Source: Batillaria attramentaria (lineage: Eukaryota; Mollusca; Gastropoda; Batillariidae). Taken from it: a stretch of DNA of 64,000 nucleotides. The DNA is taken from NCBI GenBank assembly GCA_018292915.2, contig JACVVK020000016.1, positions 1,315,001 through 1,379,000 on the forward strand. Reading direction: 5' to 3'. Shown here piece after piece: positions 38,416-49,274 of the stretch (position 1 is its first letter; the number at the start of each line of letters is the position of its first letter). A program made the position numbers and the translations under genes. The notes under the pieces are model-generated. The model saw only the letters and a list, made by a program, of their open reading frames with translations. It did not search any database and was not told where the DNA came from.

Positions 38416-38760
38416 GGGCTACTTCCATCTTTGCTAAGCTGACTTACGTTTTGGAACAGCTTCGCTTGTGAGCGCGCCTGTATGCTCGAAATATTCTATC
38501 TTGATTAGTACAGCTCCTAGTTCTTTACGCTGTTGTTTAATTACACTTAGGGCGAGCGGTCAGGCATCCAAATTCAGTCTACGGCTGTTGTTACCGACAC
38601 TACTTGAGTGCTCAGTGTGGTCACCGGGTCATCGAGTACGCTTCTATTGGCTCGGTGTCAGCATTACAGACGCTATCACCGTGTAGGTGGTGTGATGAAA
38701 GACACCACGAAAATAGCTCAGAACGATTTGTGAGCATCAAAATGGTAGCATTAGCCCCTG
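38416..38760 (+). repeat. interspersed repeat family 1, copy 3
   Basis: A full-length copy from gggctacttccatctttgct to aatggtagcattagcccc, uninterrupted, lying 0.4 kb from the LINE-split copy in the same orientation. Confidence 0.8.
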
Positions 38761-39180
38761 TAAGAAATGCTGTGTTAGTCCTAGGGTTTCTATATGCTAC
38801 TAACTATCCAACTCCTGTCATTCCGATCTCGTCAAAATGACATCTGTAAGGAGGTGTATTCTAGGGAGCAACACTGATACCCTCAGTTTGGTGGCAACCC
38901 AGACACACGAAAATAGAGGCTTGGATTAGACTATTCGATCTGTGTGGCGCGTTACAGTCGCGAACTGAAGCAGCTGTCGTTCACTTTCGATCGTCTCTGG
39001 GTGAGAGAGGAGTGTGAACACGTAGGATTATTTTGTCAGGCTTAGGGCAGACCCTGGCTGATAATATTGACGTCGGTGGGCGTAACAGAACTCTTTCAAT
39101 TACTCTAGTCACATTTTTGTATCGCAACAATCGTCTGTGCGTTTGTTATCAGACATAACAGGCATGCCGGTGTAAGCCTT
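38761..39180. other. no gene recognised
   Basis: Unique-looking DNA with no supported exon or repeat. Confidence 0.35.
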
Positions 39181-39211
39181 ATCCAAACAAGAAGTTCGAG
39201 TAAATAGAAAA

Positions 39212-39219
39212 CTGTCTGT

Positions 39220-39296
<77 letters not shown>

Positions 39297-39336
39297 AGCC
39301 GCAAATTAGTCATTGTGGCTTGCGCGGCTTTAAGCC

Positions 39337-39388
<52 letters not shown>

Positions 39389-39438
39389 GCACACACACAC
39401 GCGCGCGCGCGCGCGCGCAGAGAGAGAGAGAGAGAGAG
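39212..39438. repeat. compound (CTGT)(CTGC)(CT)(AC)(GC)(AG) microsatellite cluster
   Basis: CTGT/CTGCC units to 39270, CT units to 39297, 45 bases of unique DNA, then CT, CACA, GC (18 bases) and AG blocks. The CT...AG arrangement around the GC core forms a large imperfect inverted repeat. Confidence 0.93.
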
Positions 39439-39799
39439 CATAACGCCCTTCGATATTTCGGCAAATGTGTCGTACAAATGAGACCGACGTCAAAAGATAC
39501 CTTATACATAATATGGTGACGTAAAACTGAGGTAAACAAAATAGGCAGTGAAGATTATTGATGAAGATAATGATGATGATTTGTTAGACAACGTAAAATA
39601 CATATATACCGCTGTTCTGCTACACGACAATCTTGCGCACAGCTTTCTGCTTAATCAAAAATCTACCTCCAACCACGAACGATGAATAACACAGACATCA
39701 TAAAGACATACACTGGCAACTGACATAAATCAAAACAAGCAAAACTACATTGCTGGTGCGCATGAAAGGACGCGGTATAAATTGATATCAATGTGCTCA

Positions 39800-39819
39800 G
39801 AGAGAGAGAGAGAGAGAGG
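39800..39819. repeat. (AG)n microsatellite
   Basis: Ten AG units. Confidence 0.9.
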
Positions 39820-40744
39820 ACTCACTTGAACACTGATTCTGTACGTCCGCACGTCTATCTGTACTGACGTATACTGCACTACACGAGGCGCTACGACCCT
39901 GGCGTTATCTCAGTGAATGATACGTATCGACTTCACGGTTCGTTTGTCGCCGTACAACCCTCGCGGTCACGATCCAATGACTGACATCACACTGAACAAC
40001 ACACCTATCTACCGGCAAGAGTTGTGTACAAATCTGAGAACAGTGCCGCCGACTATCTGCCGTTATGTTTTGCGTCCACTATCTCAGTGTTCTAGACAAG
40101 AATAGTGAGCAACTACTGTCTACAACGTCAGTCAGCGGCAGAGTCTGTGGGCGTCCATGCACGTGCCAGTTCCATATTGATGAAACACCACCCCCCCTCC
40201 CCCCCCCCCCACACACACACTTTTACCCACGTCGTAAAATACGAGTATGTCTGGCCAGTGGGTGCGCCCCCCCCCCCCTTTTTTTTTTCCTCCAAGCTTA
40301 TCGATCCTGAAATTCCGCCGACTACTGCGTGTAAACCAGTGTTGGCTATATAGTTCTGATTCCTCCAACAGTACCCTGCTAATTCAACAAAAATACATTC
40401 CCCAAAAAATGAAAACCTGCTGTGTCGCTGCTACATTGTAACTAGGACAGACACGAGACTATGAGCTGGTGGGTCCTAATGTACCTTTTGACTGAGAAAC
40501 TACAAGACAAGAAAAGCACATAGAGTGGTTCCTTTGGAGTAGAGTCGTCTGCATACCTCCTGTAATGATCGTGTCGGCGTTGTCGTGCACGTTTCATTTC
40601 TATTCCAGCATAAGACGTCAGCTGTACTGTAACTTTCTACAACAACAAAAAAACCAACAAGGTAACTGAGTCCTTCCCTTTTTTGTGTGTTTTTTTTCAA
40701 TCAGTAATTCAAGCGTTGTGTGTGGAAGTGTGTGGGAGTCATTG

Positions 40745-40964
40745 GTCACACTCTGGCTACAACACAAGTTATAGATGTCAGTCACACTCTGGCTACAACA
40801 CAAGTTATAGATGTCCGTCACACTCTGGCTACAACACAAGTTATAGATGTCCGTCACACTCTGGCTACAACACAAGTTATAGATGTCCGTCACACTCTGG
40901 CTACAACACACAAGTTATAGATGTCCGTCACACTCTGGCTACAACACACAAGTTATAGATGTCC
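40745..40964. repeat. 36-bp minisatellite, six copies
   Basis: The unit is gtcacactctggctacaaca followed by caagttatagatgtcc. The first four copies are almost identical 36-mers and the last two are 38-mers with an extra AC. No stop occurs in one plus and one minus frame, which explains the YNLCCSQSVTDI-type open frames. Confidence 0.96.
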
Positions 40965-41734
40965 GCCAAACTCATGCTAACTACAGATCGCCGCCGACAT
41001 TTTCAGAGAAACTTGATTTTTAAAAAAAAGGTGTGTAGTTTGAAGTGTCGCAAAGTTTACTATGCTGTCTAAAGTCCCAGTGCCAATCCCCCCCCCCTCC
41101 CTCAACACCTCTTTAATAATTAAAAAAAAAAAAAAAAAACTCAGTCAGGCCTACAGATTCGTGGATATGTGATCGCGTCCCCATTTTAAAACAGGTCTGC
41201 TTCGGAAAACTAAAGAGGATTTAAATACCTTGACTGAACAGACAACTATATCATTATCATTTATTCATTTATTATTATTATTATTATTATGTGTGTGTGT
41301 TGGGGGGGGGGTTGAAAACTCGTTAGTAGTAGATATTTCTCATTAATTACCGTTTTGAATTTACGTACATGAAAATGATAAAGAAATAATAAACAAAACA
41401 CAAAAATTGCCGTGTGCCTGCTTATTGATGCCATTGCTAAGACTCAAATTTGGACACATGCATGTTCAGTACAAACTTGATCGAAAGAAGGCAGACTGTT
41501 GTGAGTAGGAACCCCCCAAAGGCCAGGAAGGGGGATCCAATACTGACCACACAAACGACTGGATCGAAAGACGGGACATCATGGCGGACCCTGAGGGTGC
41601 AGTCACTGAGACGGATGTGAGATAGTGACCGAGATAGTTCGTCACGTCTTTCTACACGATCGTTGCCACAAGAGATATCAGTCGTCGTCGAACAACTGTG
41701 TCAAGCTGCTGGAACACAGCGGGGAAATACGTGA
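40965..41734. other. no gene recognised
   Basis: Contains an A-run at about 41122-41139, a (TTA)n tract at 41270-41290 and a G-run at 41302-41311. Confidence 0.35.
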
Positions 41735-41815
41735 CTGGCTGGTCACAGTGATTGGTTGCATGGTCACAAGCAGTTGTCAGTCCTTTCCAGCGATTTGCAT
41801 GCTACAGATAAATAC
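41735..41815 (+). repeat. short repeat, pair with 42995-43075
   Basis: About 80 bp from ggtcacagtgattggttgca to ttgcatgctac resembles the segment at 42995-43075 (ggtcacagtgatggaacggt to ttgcatgctac). Confidence 0.5.
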
Positions 41816-41837
41816 CAACCCGAGCTGACAATGTCTC

Positions 41838-41925
41838 ACTGGGAACTGTAGCAATTCCCCTGGTGGGAATAGTCTTCGATGGGAAATGTGGCAATTCCCC
41901 AAATGGAAAATGGCCTCAGTGGAGA
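41838..41925. repeat. 40-bp tandem duplication
   Basis: Two diverged units, gggaactgtagcaattcccc and gggaaatgtggcaattcccc, each with ~20 following bases, plus the start of a third. Each unit contains a small inverted repeat (gggaa/ttccc). Confidence 0.6.
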
Positions 41926-42099
41926 ATGTCCAGGAGCGCAGAAGAGGCCTGTCCCGAAATAACCCAGTCAAGTTGCATGCACAACTCAGTGTAGACTGAC
42001 TTTTTCTGTAGGAAATTATCCAGCAAGCTGGTTTTAATTCCGTTACGTCAAAGCGAATAAGGAGATGGAAGGGGGAATGTGCTTCCGAGTAATGCCCCC

Positions 42100-43170
42100 T
42101 GCACGGAAGAAAAAGGAGAGAGAAGAACAGAAAAAGAGTATGCTAGGTTATCCTAACTCGCAGTGATATTGCGTGAAGATCGCAATGCTGACTGAATGTT
42201 AATATCAAATAATTAATGTTCCGTGATATCACTTGTGCCCTGGCGAACACTGCAGTAGAATATTGAACATTTGACACGAGAGCTGAACATGTTTCATGAA
42301 GCGTAGATGGCATCTATTGTATATTTAATAACGGCCACATCACGCTGCTTGGTTTTATTTTTCTTGCCGTGGGCAGATTGCCTTCCACCGCACGTGCAAA
42401 CGGCGCCCCGTAGCTGAGACACTGAAAACAATCATTGTGGCTGGTACATGTACGTGGTTTGTTTGTTTTTTTGTTGTTGTTGTTCCCCCCCCCCCCCCGT
42501 TCTTTCTTCCCTCTTTTTTGTGCATCAGGTTGTATCTGTTTGCGACACCGGATCTTTGTTATGAATGTTAAACAAGAAGCCCTTCCCCTTTACAAGATTC
42601 TGATTATTTGTTAATGGTATATGTGAACTGATTTGCCTTTTGCGTCAGTGCTGGAAGTATTCCCCTGTTTGAAGTGAGTGAGCGAGTATAGTTGCCTAAC
42701 GTCCTGCTACCTACAAATGGGCTAATCACGACATGCACGCACTGCTTGAAAACATTGAACAAATGATGCAAACTGGTCTACGGGGCAGTATAACTCTAGG
42801 ACATGCAGGAGACGCTGCACCTTCATGTCCCATGTTTGAAACATCAGTCTCCCAAGTAAAAGCCATTTTTGACTGATAGATAATACCTGGCTAAACGCAT
42901 CGTATAATCCTTCTATTCTACACAGATTACAAAACGAGTTGGGAAGGATCTGCTAAAAAGACTATGTATCTGAAATACAGGGGGGAAACGTGTACAGCGC
43001 GTGGTCACAGTGATGGAACGGTTACTAGCACCTCCCAGTCACCATCAGCGGTTTGCATGCTACTGGTCAATTAGTAACATTCGTCGACTGCTTCGTGAAG
43101 GCTCGGGGTTTGAAGTAAGCAGAATGAGTTTAAACGTACAGCATTAGAACTAGAAGGATCTCTATAACTG
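42100..43170. other. no gene recognised
   Basis: Apart from the short repeat at 42995-43075 and a C-run at 42486-42499, nothing recognisable was seen. Confidence 0.35.
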
Positions 43171-43603
43171 AAAGTTTCAATACGTTTGTCGGGCATACAA
43201 CAACATTGTGGAAAACCTTTCTTCGAAAGAGTTTAATCCGTGCATCACTTGGAACACAATAAAGCATTTGTAGGAAACCATTGTGGTGACTGACTGGTTG
43301 GCGTATAATTGTGTTTTTCTACGTACGTAGAAAGGTACCGCGTACTGAGCAGACGACCTTATTTGGTCAGCTGTGGACTGAAGACCAACTAGACAGCGCT
43401 GGTTGTTTGCTATTTTTAGCGACTTTGTCGATCGGCGTGTAGTACAGCTATGGAAGCGTCATGTCTCTACTTTCACAAGCCGCAAAGTCACGAAAATGGT
43501 CACAGTGACCAAAAGGAACATCTATTCTTTTGGCAAACAGCCTGAAAGCTTTGTAGTAAGCGGCAGTGTTTGCCCTCAGAACTCATGACGAACATACAGA
43601 CCT
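43171..43603 (+). repeat. interspersed repeat family 2, copy 2
   Basis: Aligns over its length with 17111-17546, including ctacgtacgtag and ccaaaaggaacatctattc. The 61-codon frame within it is not shared as a frame with the other copy. Confidence 0.75.
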
Positions 43604-43764
43604 TAATGCCCGCGATCGGTTACCAGCCTTGTCAGTTCTACGATCGCGAAGTGTCGATATATCATTCGCCAGCTACTGAGCCAAGGCACTATACGAACAA
43701 AACGCCACTACAATACACGCAGAAAATCAACAGCGAACGAAAAACATTTCACACAAAGCTTATC

Positions 43765-43866
43765 CCTGTTATTTCTCCTATTCACACGCAGCAGAATCGA
43801 TGCGGCATTGTTTCAGTTTGCATAGTCAGGAAGACAGCAATGCCATACAGTGCTCTATCGTCAGTA
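43765..43866 (+). repeat. short repeat, pair with 45455-45556
   Basis: The block gaatcgatgcggcattgttt plus about 60 further bases matches gaatcgatgcagcactgttt at 45488 and its flanks at roughly 75-80% by eye. Confidence 0.55.
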
Positions 43867-44449
43867 AGTGTAGTGCTGCATGGGTCATATTACAGAATGG
43901 GCGTGGAGCTATTGATTACTCTCCGCATGACTTGCGGGTTTGGTTACTAGTATCAACTTGAGAAACCAGAATGACGTTCACCATCACTTTCACTCTAAAC
44001 ACGGGTTACGGTTGTTCGGTACTGACATCTACCTACTACTGGATAATGACTGCGACATGGACATACCGCCACTAAAATTTGTCACTACGTATGAAAACTG
44101 TATGTTAATATGAAACCATCCAAACCCTATACAAAAGCAAATGCGGCCAATTAACATCCTGCCAGAATCAGGGATGTCTGACAAGTTTACAGAATTGTAA
44201 TTTCCTTTGTTCAGATTGCTATCAGCTTCTTCCAGTAAATATCACAGCTCCACAGAGCATGTCATAGCAACAGGAATATTCATAAATATTTCAAGACGGC
44301 GCCTAATTGACCTTTTCAAGGGAGCAGATATGCCATGCCAGTATGTTCCATTCTCGTTGTAAGTCTGTTCTGTCCTGGTACACACACAGTACACACGTCA
44401 ATACGTTCACTTGAAGTTCAGCGGCTTTCCTGAACTAAATGCTACTTAC

Positions 44450-44554
44450 ACGGCTGCTCCACGTCACGACTGAGACTGTGTCACTGACTTCGATCTTTTC
44501 TCCGTTGTCTTGCTGGGTTTGCAAAAGCCGAGTCTTGTAAATTCGCATTTGTAA
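44450..44554 (-). CDS. candidate exon of an unidentified minus-strand gene
   Basis: Good splice sites (cttattgcag|TTACAA and AGCCGT|GTAAGT) bound 35 open codons encoding LQMRIYKTRLLQTQQDNGEK and SVVTWSSR. It joins in phase to the two candidate exons at 45710-45755 and 45935-46014. No domain was recognised, and random splice-like pairs in AT/GC-balanced DNA could give the same picture. Confidence 0.2.
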
Positions 44555-45026
44555 CTGCAATAAGCCGTCACGTACTCTAGCCATGCAAATGGCGAACGTG
44601 TGTTGAGGTCAATTGGAATTCAGCTCACGGGAAAACTTTCTATGCTTCATTTCGGGTCGAGCAGCGCGCTGTCCCCATGCAAGCGGTTCGCGTTATCAAC
44701 CTCATCATCTGCCTGTAGGGTATGGGCACGGCTATTGTGTATGCATGGCGAAGCGTACACGTAGGAGTACTGAATCAACAATGTTGTCACGTGTCTTTGT
44801 TGAGGTTCGGGACTTGTGACGTGTAATGTAACCTTTTTATGGGAATAACTTAACACAATACGCGTGCGGCACAAAGACATTTTTGTCGTTGAATAATAAA
44901 TCGAATGGATACATAGACAAGGAAGAAAAACCCGACTGATAACGTATCTCGTGTTTAGATTTCTCCCTCAGGCTTTGCTGCCCGAACATATGCCCTGACA
45001 AACCATGTGCTCAGGCCTGGGCAGCA

Positions 45027-45202
45027 GGGATGGCCGAATGGTAAAACTTTGGACTCTCAATGCTCGGGTCACAATCGTGAGTTCGAACCCCGGCTGGGGC
45101 CAAATATTTGTGTTGGCCTTTTTCTCATTGCCCCATCTTTGATATCACCCTTACGTGGTGGAAGAGGACGTTAAACGTCCAAAACGCCCACCCACCTACC
45201 CG
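45027..45202 (+). mobile_element. SINE family A, full length
   Basis: The best-preserved copy: box A (ggccgaatggtaaaactttg), box B (gtgagttcgaaccccgg), body (ccaaatatttgtgttggcc and tcattgccccatctttgata) and tail (gtggtggaagaggacgttaa) with CCCACCCACC. Confidence 0.9.
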
Positions 45203-45709
45203 AGCAGGGGTCTAAACAAACATAAAGGGGAGTTGCAGGAAATTTCTGTGTTATGTGACAGGATTTTTCTTTGTGCCTCTTTTCGTCCCCATTGTCTGTT
45301 GTAAAGCTGGAAGGAGTGTCACTTTATTCTATCACAGCAGTACAACAGCTTTCCTTGGTATCATAAGAGATTTTTTTAAAATCATGTTATCTTTGAATCT
45401 GTGTTGGGTTGAGGATGTTGAGGATTTAGTCAGAAAGTACTGGCCCTTGTGCTCTGCCATATTTATTTCTTCAGCCAATGCGGAGCTGAATCGATGCAGC
45501 ACTGTTTCAGTTTGGATCGTCTCAAAGGCAACAAAGCCAGTGCATTGTCGTCAGAATAGCCTGTAGAGATTAGGCCATATGCCATTACCAGAACAATTAC
45601 CAAACCGCTATACCAACAATTCCTTCAGGAGAATACAAGTTAACTGTAAAAAATACGACATCCTGATCCAAGAGGGTTTTTTCAACTGACGTTAAAAGAA
45701 GGATCTCAC

Positions 45710-45755
45710 CTTGTACGGTCTGTGCCACGTGCTCACAAACACCTTGCTTTCGACT
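45710..45755 (-). CDS. candidate 46-nt exon
   Basis: Acceptor actgaaag|AGTCG (weak), donor TACAAG|GTGAGA. It encodes VESKVFVSTWHRPYK, whose end (V.V.TW..) resembles the end of the candidate exon at 44450. The evidence is phase compatibility only. Confidence 0.12.
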
Positions 45756-45934
45756 CTTTCAGTCACGTCAGCACGATCACAGCACACCCGGCCAGAGTTT
45801 CAGCACTCCCCGTGCTGTAAACCTAATACCGCAAACTTACCTCTTCTGTGGCCACACGCGTGCAATCAATAGAGAAGTTTGCTCCGTAGATCGATAGAGT
45901 AAAGTCAACACCCTTTGTTTTACTTGTCGCTTAC

Positions 45935-46014
45935 CTGGTAGTCCAACAGTCCACGTCAATCAGCCAAGCTTCCGTTGATGTGGGGATACTGTTGGACCTG
46001 TCTTCTGATGGCTG
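45935..46014 (-). CDS. candidate 80-nt exon
   Basis: A strong acceptor (ctctggtatttcag|CAGCC) and strong donor (CTACCAG|GTAAGC) bound an open frame encoding QPSEDRSNSIPTSTEAWLID and VDCWTT. It leaves in phase 2, which fits the candidate exon at 45710-45755. The family is not recognised. Confidence 0.2.
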
Positions 46015-46455
46015 CTGAAATACCAGAGAGAAGCAACTTAAAAGACATAGCCTTCTTCTTCTTCTCCTTCTAACTTCTAAGCCCACTGAGGAAGATAGAG
46101 ATGGGCATTCATACAGTATTGACATGGGAACGCAAACAGAAAAGACATACACTTGCACGTGTCAGGACAGAACAGTTTTCCCGTTGTAGCCGACAGCAGA
46201 TGGTGTCAAGCCGGCTGTGTTGCGCGGATGTTGAATTGAAAAACTTTCGGTTGCGGGCCAGCAGCCGCCCCATGATGAGTGGCCCACGCGTCGCCAGTGA
46301 TCGATCCTCCATCAGTAGAGCGTCTTCCAGGGGAGCGGACTTTCATTAGCTTCCGCTCAGCACTTACTGACGTCACAGACCCAGCTGGTGGTGTCAGTGC
46401 ACTTGTTGTCAAAGTGGGTATCATTTTTTTTTTTTCACTTCTTCTATTTTTGTGA

Positions 46456-46566
46456 TCCCGGGCCATTAGTTGCATTATGCTTCTGGACGCTTTTTCTCGT
46501 TGCCCTGTCTTTGATATCACTCATATGTGAGGGACAAGGACATTCAACTCTCAAACACACCCGCCC
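46456..46566 (+). mobile_element. SINE family A, 3' part
   Basis: Remnant of box B, then ttttctcgttgccctgtctt and a tail with tgagggacaaggacattcaa and CACCC. The head is lost. Confidence 0.65.
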
Positions 46567-46654
46567 TTCTTTTCGAATACTCAGGTGTTTTTTTTTTTTT
46601 TTTTTTAGATGCGTTCCAAATGTTTAATCTAGAGATGTTGTTATGGTTGTTGAA

Positions 46655-46687
<33 letters not shown>

Positions 46688-48417
46688 CCCGGGCTGAACA
46701 TTTCCAGGGTCTTCTCCCGGGGATAAGAGGAATTAAGGTGTCACCTTTCCAGTTCAAGTTTTTTGAAGAAAAATCCATTAGTATCAAAGACACACGAAAA
46801 CGTCAATTTTTCGCCCGGGGGGGGGGGGGGGGAATATATCCCTTTTTAGGAGGAAATCGTCTGCTCAAAAACAGAGTCAATTGCTCTTTTCCGCTGGCAA
46901 AATCATGAAAACAGCATCGTCTCTGTATCAAAATTCCCTCGTATAGAGCAAACAGCTTCACATATGATACACCCAGCCTGACACACACACGAGCTCAGCA
47001 AATTGAAAGCAGTGTACACTTCAAATGTATTTTGGGGCGGGTTTTTTTTTTTTTTTTTTTAATGATGGCGCGGAGTTGTTATTTTTAGCATTTGTGTTCT
47101 CATGTTCCCACGCTGACTGCATACACACAGCTCGCTTCGACTGTGACGTCACCACCATCTACTACACAGTGTCAGACACAGATCGGCAAACTGGCGAAAA
47201 GCGCCATTTATCTACCGGTGTCCTTTTCCAGAGATTTGACAATAATCTAAGCTGCTGTGTGAAATCTGTTCACAACACGCTAAAGACGTGCAGCTAGACC
47301 CACGATATGAATATATACCAGGCTCACGCCACACTCCAAGGACTACTTTGCGGTCAAAGCGGATGTGATCAATTGTTGACGTAGTGCTTCGGTTTTTTGT
47401 CTCTCTCGTACGGTGGCGGTGATGGAGAGGTTTTTGACAATTACGAAAAATCACTCTCTGGGGCACTGAGTCTTTCAGTGGAAAGTACCTCTGTGCACGG
47501 TGGGGAAATGGCGCTCACTGCGCTACCGTGATGGGCCTAAATTGTCTCGGTGCTCTCAAACACAAGGTCGCGCACTATGTCATCCTTGACCAGCTTTGAA
47601 CCCAGAGGGATCCTCAATGGCGCAAGTGATGGCAGGCTGTCTTCAGAGTGAAAGTAGGCGTGTTTCTGAATCAGAGACATACATAACATGTCTCTGTCTG
47701 AATGGACAGATCTATTATTACATTCAGTCCTAGAGCACGGGTGTGTATGCTTTTATAATCGTCTCTTATTCCACCACAAGGCAGGTACGTGATCGTCTGC
47801 ACCGTGCAATAATACTTGCCTGTAGAGTGCAACACCCTTGCCTGTCAGAGTGCAACCCCCTTGCCGTTTACTCACATTCTGTTGGATCAGTGTACCACGT
47901 AAACAGTGCCATCAAAGCGCAGCAATGATTGTCCGCTGGCAAAGATTTTGCCCAAACCAAAAGTGGTCGGATATTCAAGACTTCGTTTCAAATCGAATCA
48001 TATGACACATAAGTCTTCGCTTTTCTAAAAAAAATTCGCCATTTTTGAAAATGGCGCTGGTTGTAAGCAGTCACATTTTCACGCCCCGCCGAAAAGGGAC
48101 TGCACTCTGGAGTCTAACGAAAAATGTGAACGAGTTATTTCCCTTTTGTGTCACCGCTTTGCGCATAATTATGCAGCACAAGAAGAACGTAAATGATGAA
48201 CAATATGCAAGAAACTTTTATTGGAATTTTCAATTTCATTTCGTTTCGAAGTGATGTAGAAATTTGTGTCAGTAAAGGCTGCCTACGAGTCACTGAAACA
48301 CTCAGCGCACGGATATTTGCGGACAAACGTAGTGGCGCTTATTAATTACCAACAGCGGCAGAGATAAGACGAGAAGCGACGAAATAGACGCGTGCAGTTT
48401 GAATTGCAAGTTGACCG
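46567..48417. other. no supported gene
   Basis: Contains T-runs (46587-46606 and 47042-47060), a (GTT)n tract (46665-46687), a G-run (46818-46831) and several open frames without recognisable domains. Confidence 0.35.
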
Positions 48418-48627
48418 TTAAGACTTCCCGTTGGCCAGCGTTTTATTAACCGTTGCTGTATAATGTTGTTGACACATGTCTCCAGAAACTCTAGGGAAAA
48501 CGAAAAGTTCGTCGGCCCTTTGGCTGTTTTGCATTACTGTGAAAACCATCCCGGCGCACAAAGAAAAGATAAAAAGAAAAAGAATCAAACGCACATACTG
48601 TGAACGTCGGATTTCAGTCTCTGACAT
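48418..48627 (-). CDS. candidate small membrane protein, 69 codons
   Basis: ATG at 48627 with A at -3 opens MSETEIRRSQYVRLILFLF, which continues into a ~20-residue hydrophobic segment preceded by basic residues, a signal anchor or type II layout, and then a 35-residue hydrophilic end with one NKT sequon before TAA. It could be a complete small protein, the first exon of a larger type II protein on the minus strand, or chance. No family was recognised. Confidence 0.2.
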   Translation of the reverse strand: MSETEIRRSQYVRLILFLFIFSLCAGMVFTVMQNSQRADELFVFPRVSGDMCQQHYTATVNKTLANGKS

Positions 48628-48825
48628 GATATCCAGTCCGAGATCAGATGCTTCGATTACTGAGAAAGCTAATTCGAATAAATTAATAATAATAAAGACG
48701 GTGTAATATCATTTTACTATGTGCCGTATTTCTTTAGACTGATCTGTTTCAGTGCCGCGTAAAATTTATGTCAGTATCTCAAGTTCTTCTGTCACAACTG
48801 ATGAGCGCCTACAGAATGATCTTTA

Positions 48826-48967
48826 TCCTTTTCCACCACATAGGGTGATATCAAAGACGGGGCAACGATGAAAAAGCCAGCACAAATATTTGGCCCCAGC
48901 CGGGATCGAACTCACGACCCGAGCATTAGAAGTCCAACGCTCTACCATTCGACCACCCCGGCTCCCC
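48826..48967 (-). mobile_element. SINE family A
   Basis: Reverse copy with an intact head (ggatcgaactcacgacccga, agtccaacgctctaccattc) and body (ggtgatatcaaagacggggc). The tail is cut short. Confidence 0.85.
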
Positions 48968-49238
48968 CACGGAAATACCAGAAGTGCTTGTGCCGGCCCT
49001 CTCAGTTGTGTTTTTGTCCCGGCATCGTGTGACATTGACAAACTTATCTCTATTTCGCACAACTATCTTCCCGACTATCTTCGTTGAAATTTAGGCTATA
49101 GTCACAAATTTCGGTTTTCATACGGCGGTTACGGTCTCGCTGACTGCATCTACATCAGTGCGGCGGATAGTTTGGTTGTCTAGGCAAGAAAATCATAGTC
49201 TTCAAGCCGCCGCGCACTGAGTCTCAGGAAACTTGGCC

Positions 49239-49267
49239 CAAAGACCGTAGATAATCTACGGTCTTTG
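49239..49267. repeat. perfect 14-bp-arm inverted repeat
   Basis: The arms caaagaccgtagat and atctacggtctttg are separated by one A. The hairpin is flanked on both sides by the direct repeat cttggcc (49232-49238 and 49268-49274), so it could be a tiny insertion with a duplication. It lies outside any recognised gene. Confidence 0.85.
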
Positions 49268-49274
49268 CTTGGCC

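Noticed and set aside
40558..40622. Minus-strand splice-like segment reading DVLCWNRNETC
   Set aside because: Only one short frame with modest sites and no partner in phase.
44450..46014. Idea that the candidate exons encode a Cys-loop receptor ligand-binding segment
   Set aside because: Spacing of D and W is suggestive, but identities are too few, and the expected next segment (W.PDI) was not found.
47142..47297. Plus-strand segment after tacacacag encoding ARFDCDVTTIYYTVSDTDRQ and more, to a stop
   Set aside because: It looks protein-like by composition but has one splice site only, no upstream partner and no recognised domain.
47330..47400. Minus-strand segment reading RFDRKVVLGVW before GTGAGC
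   Set aside because: It resembles the ends of the 44-46 kb candidate exons, but has no good acceptor, and joining it to 46014 gives an immediate stop.
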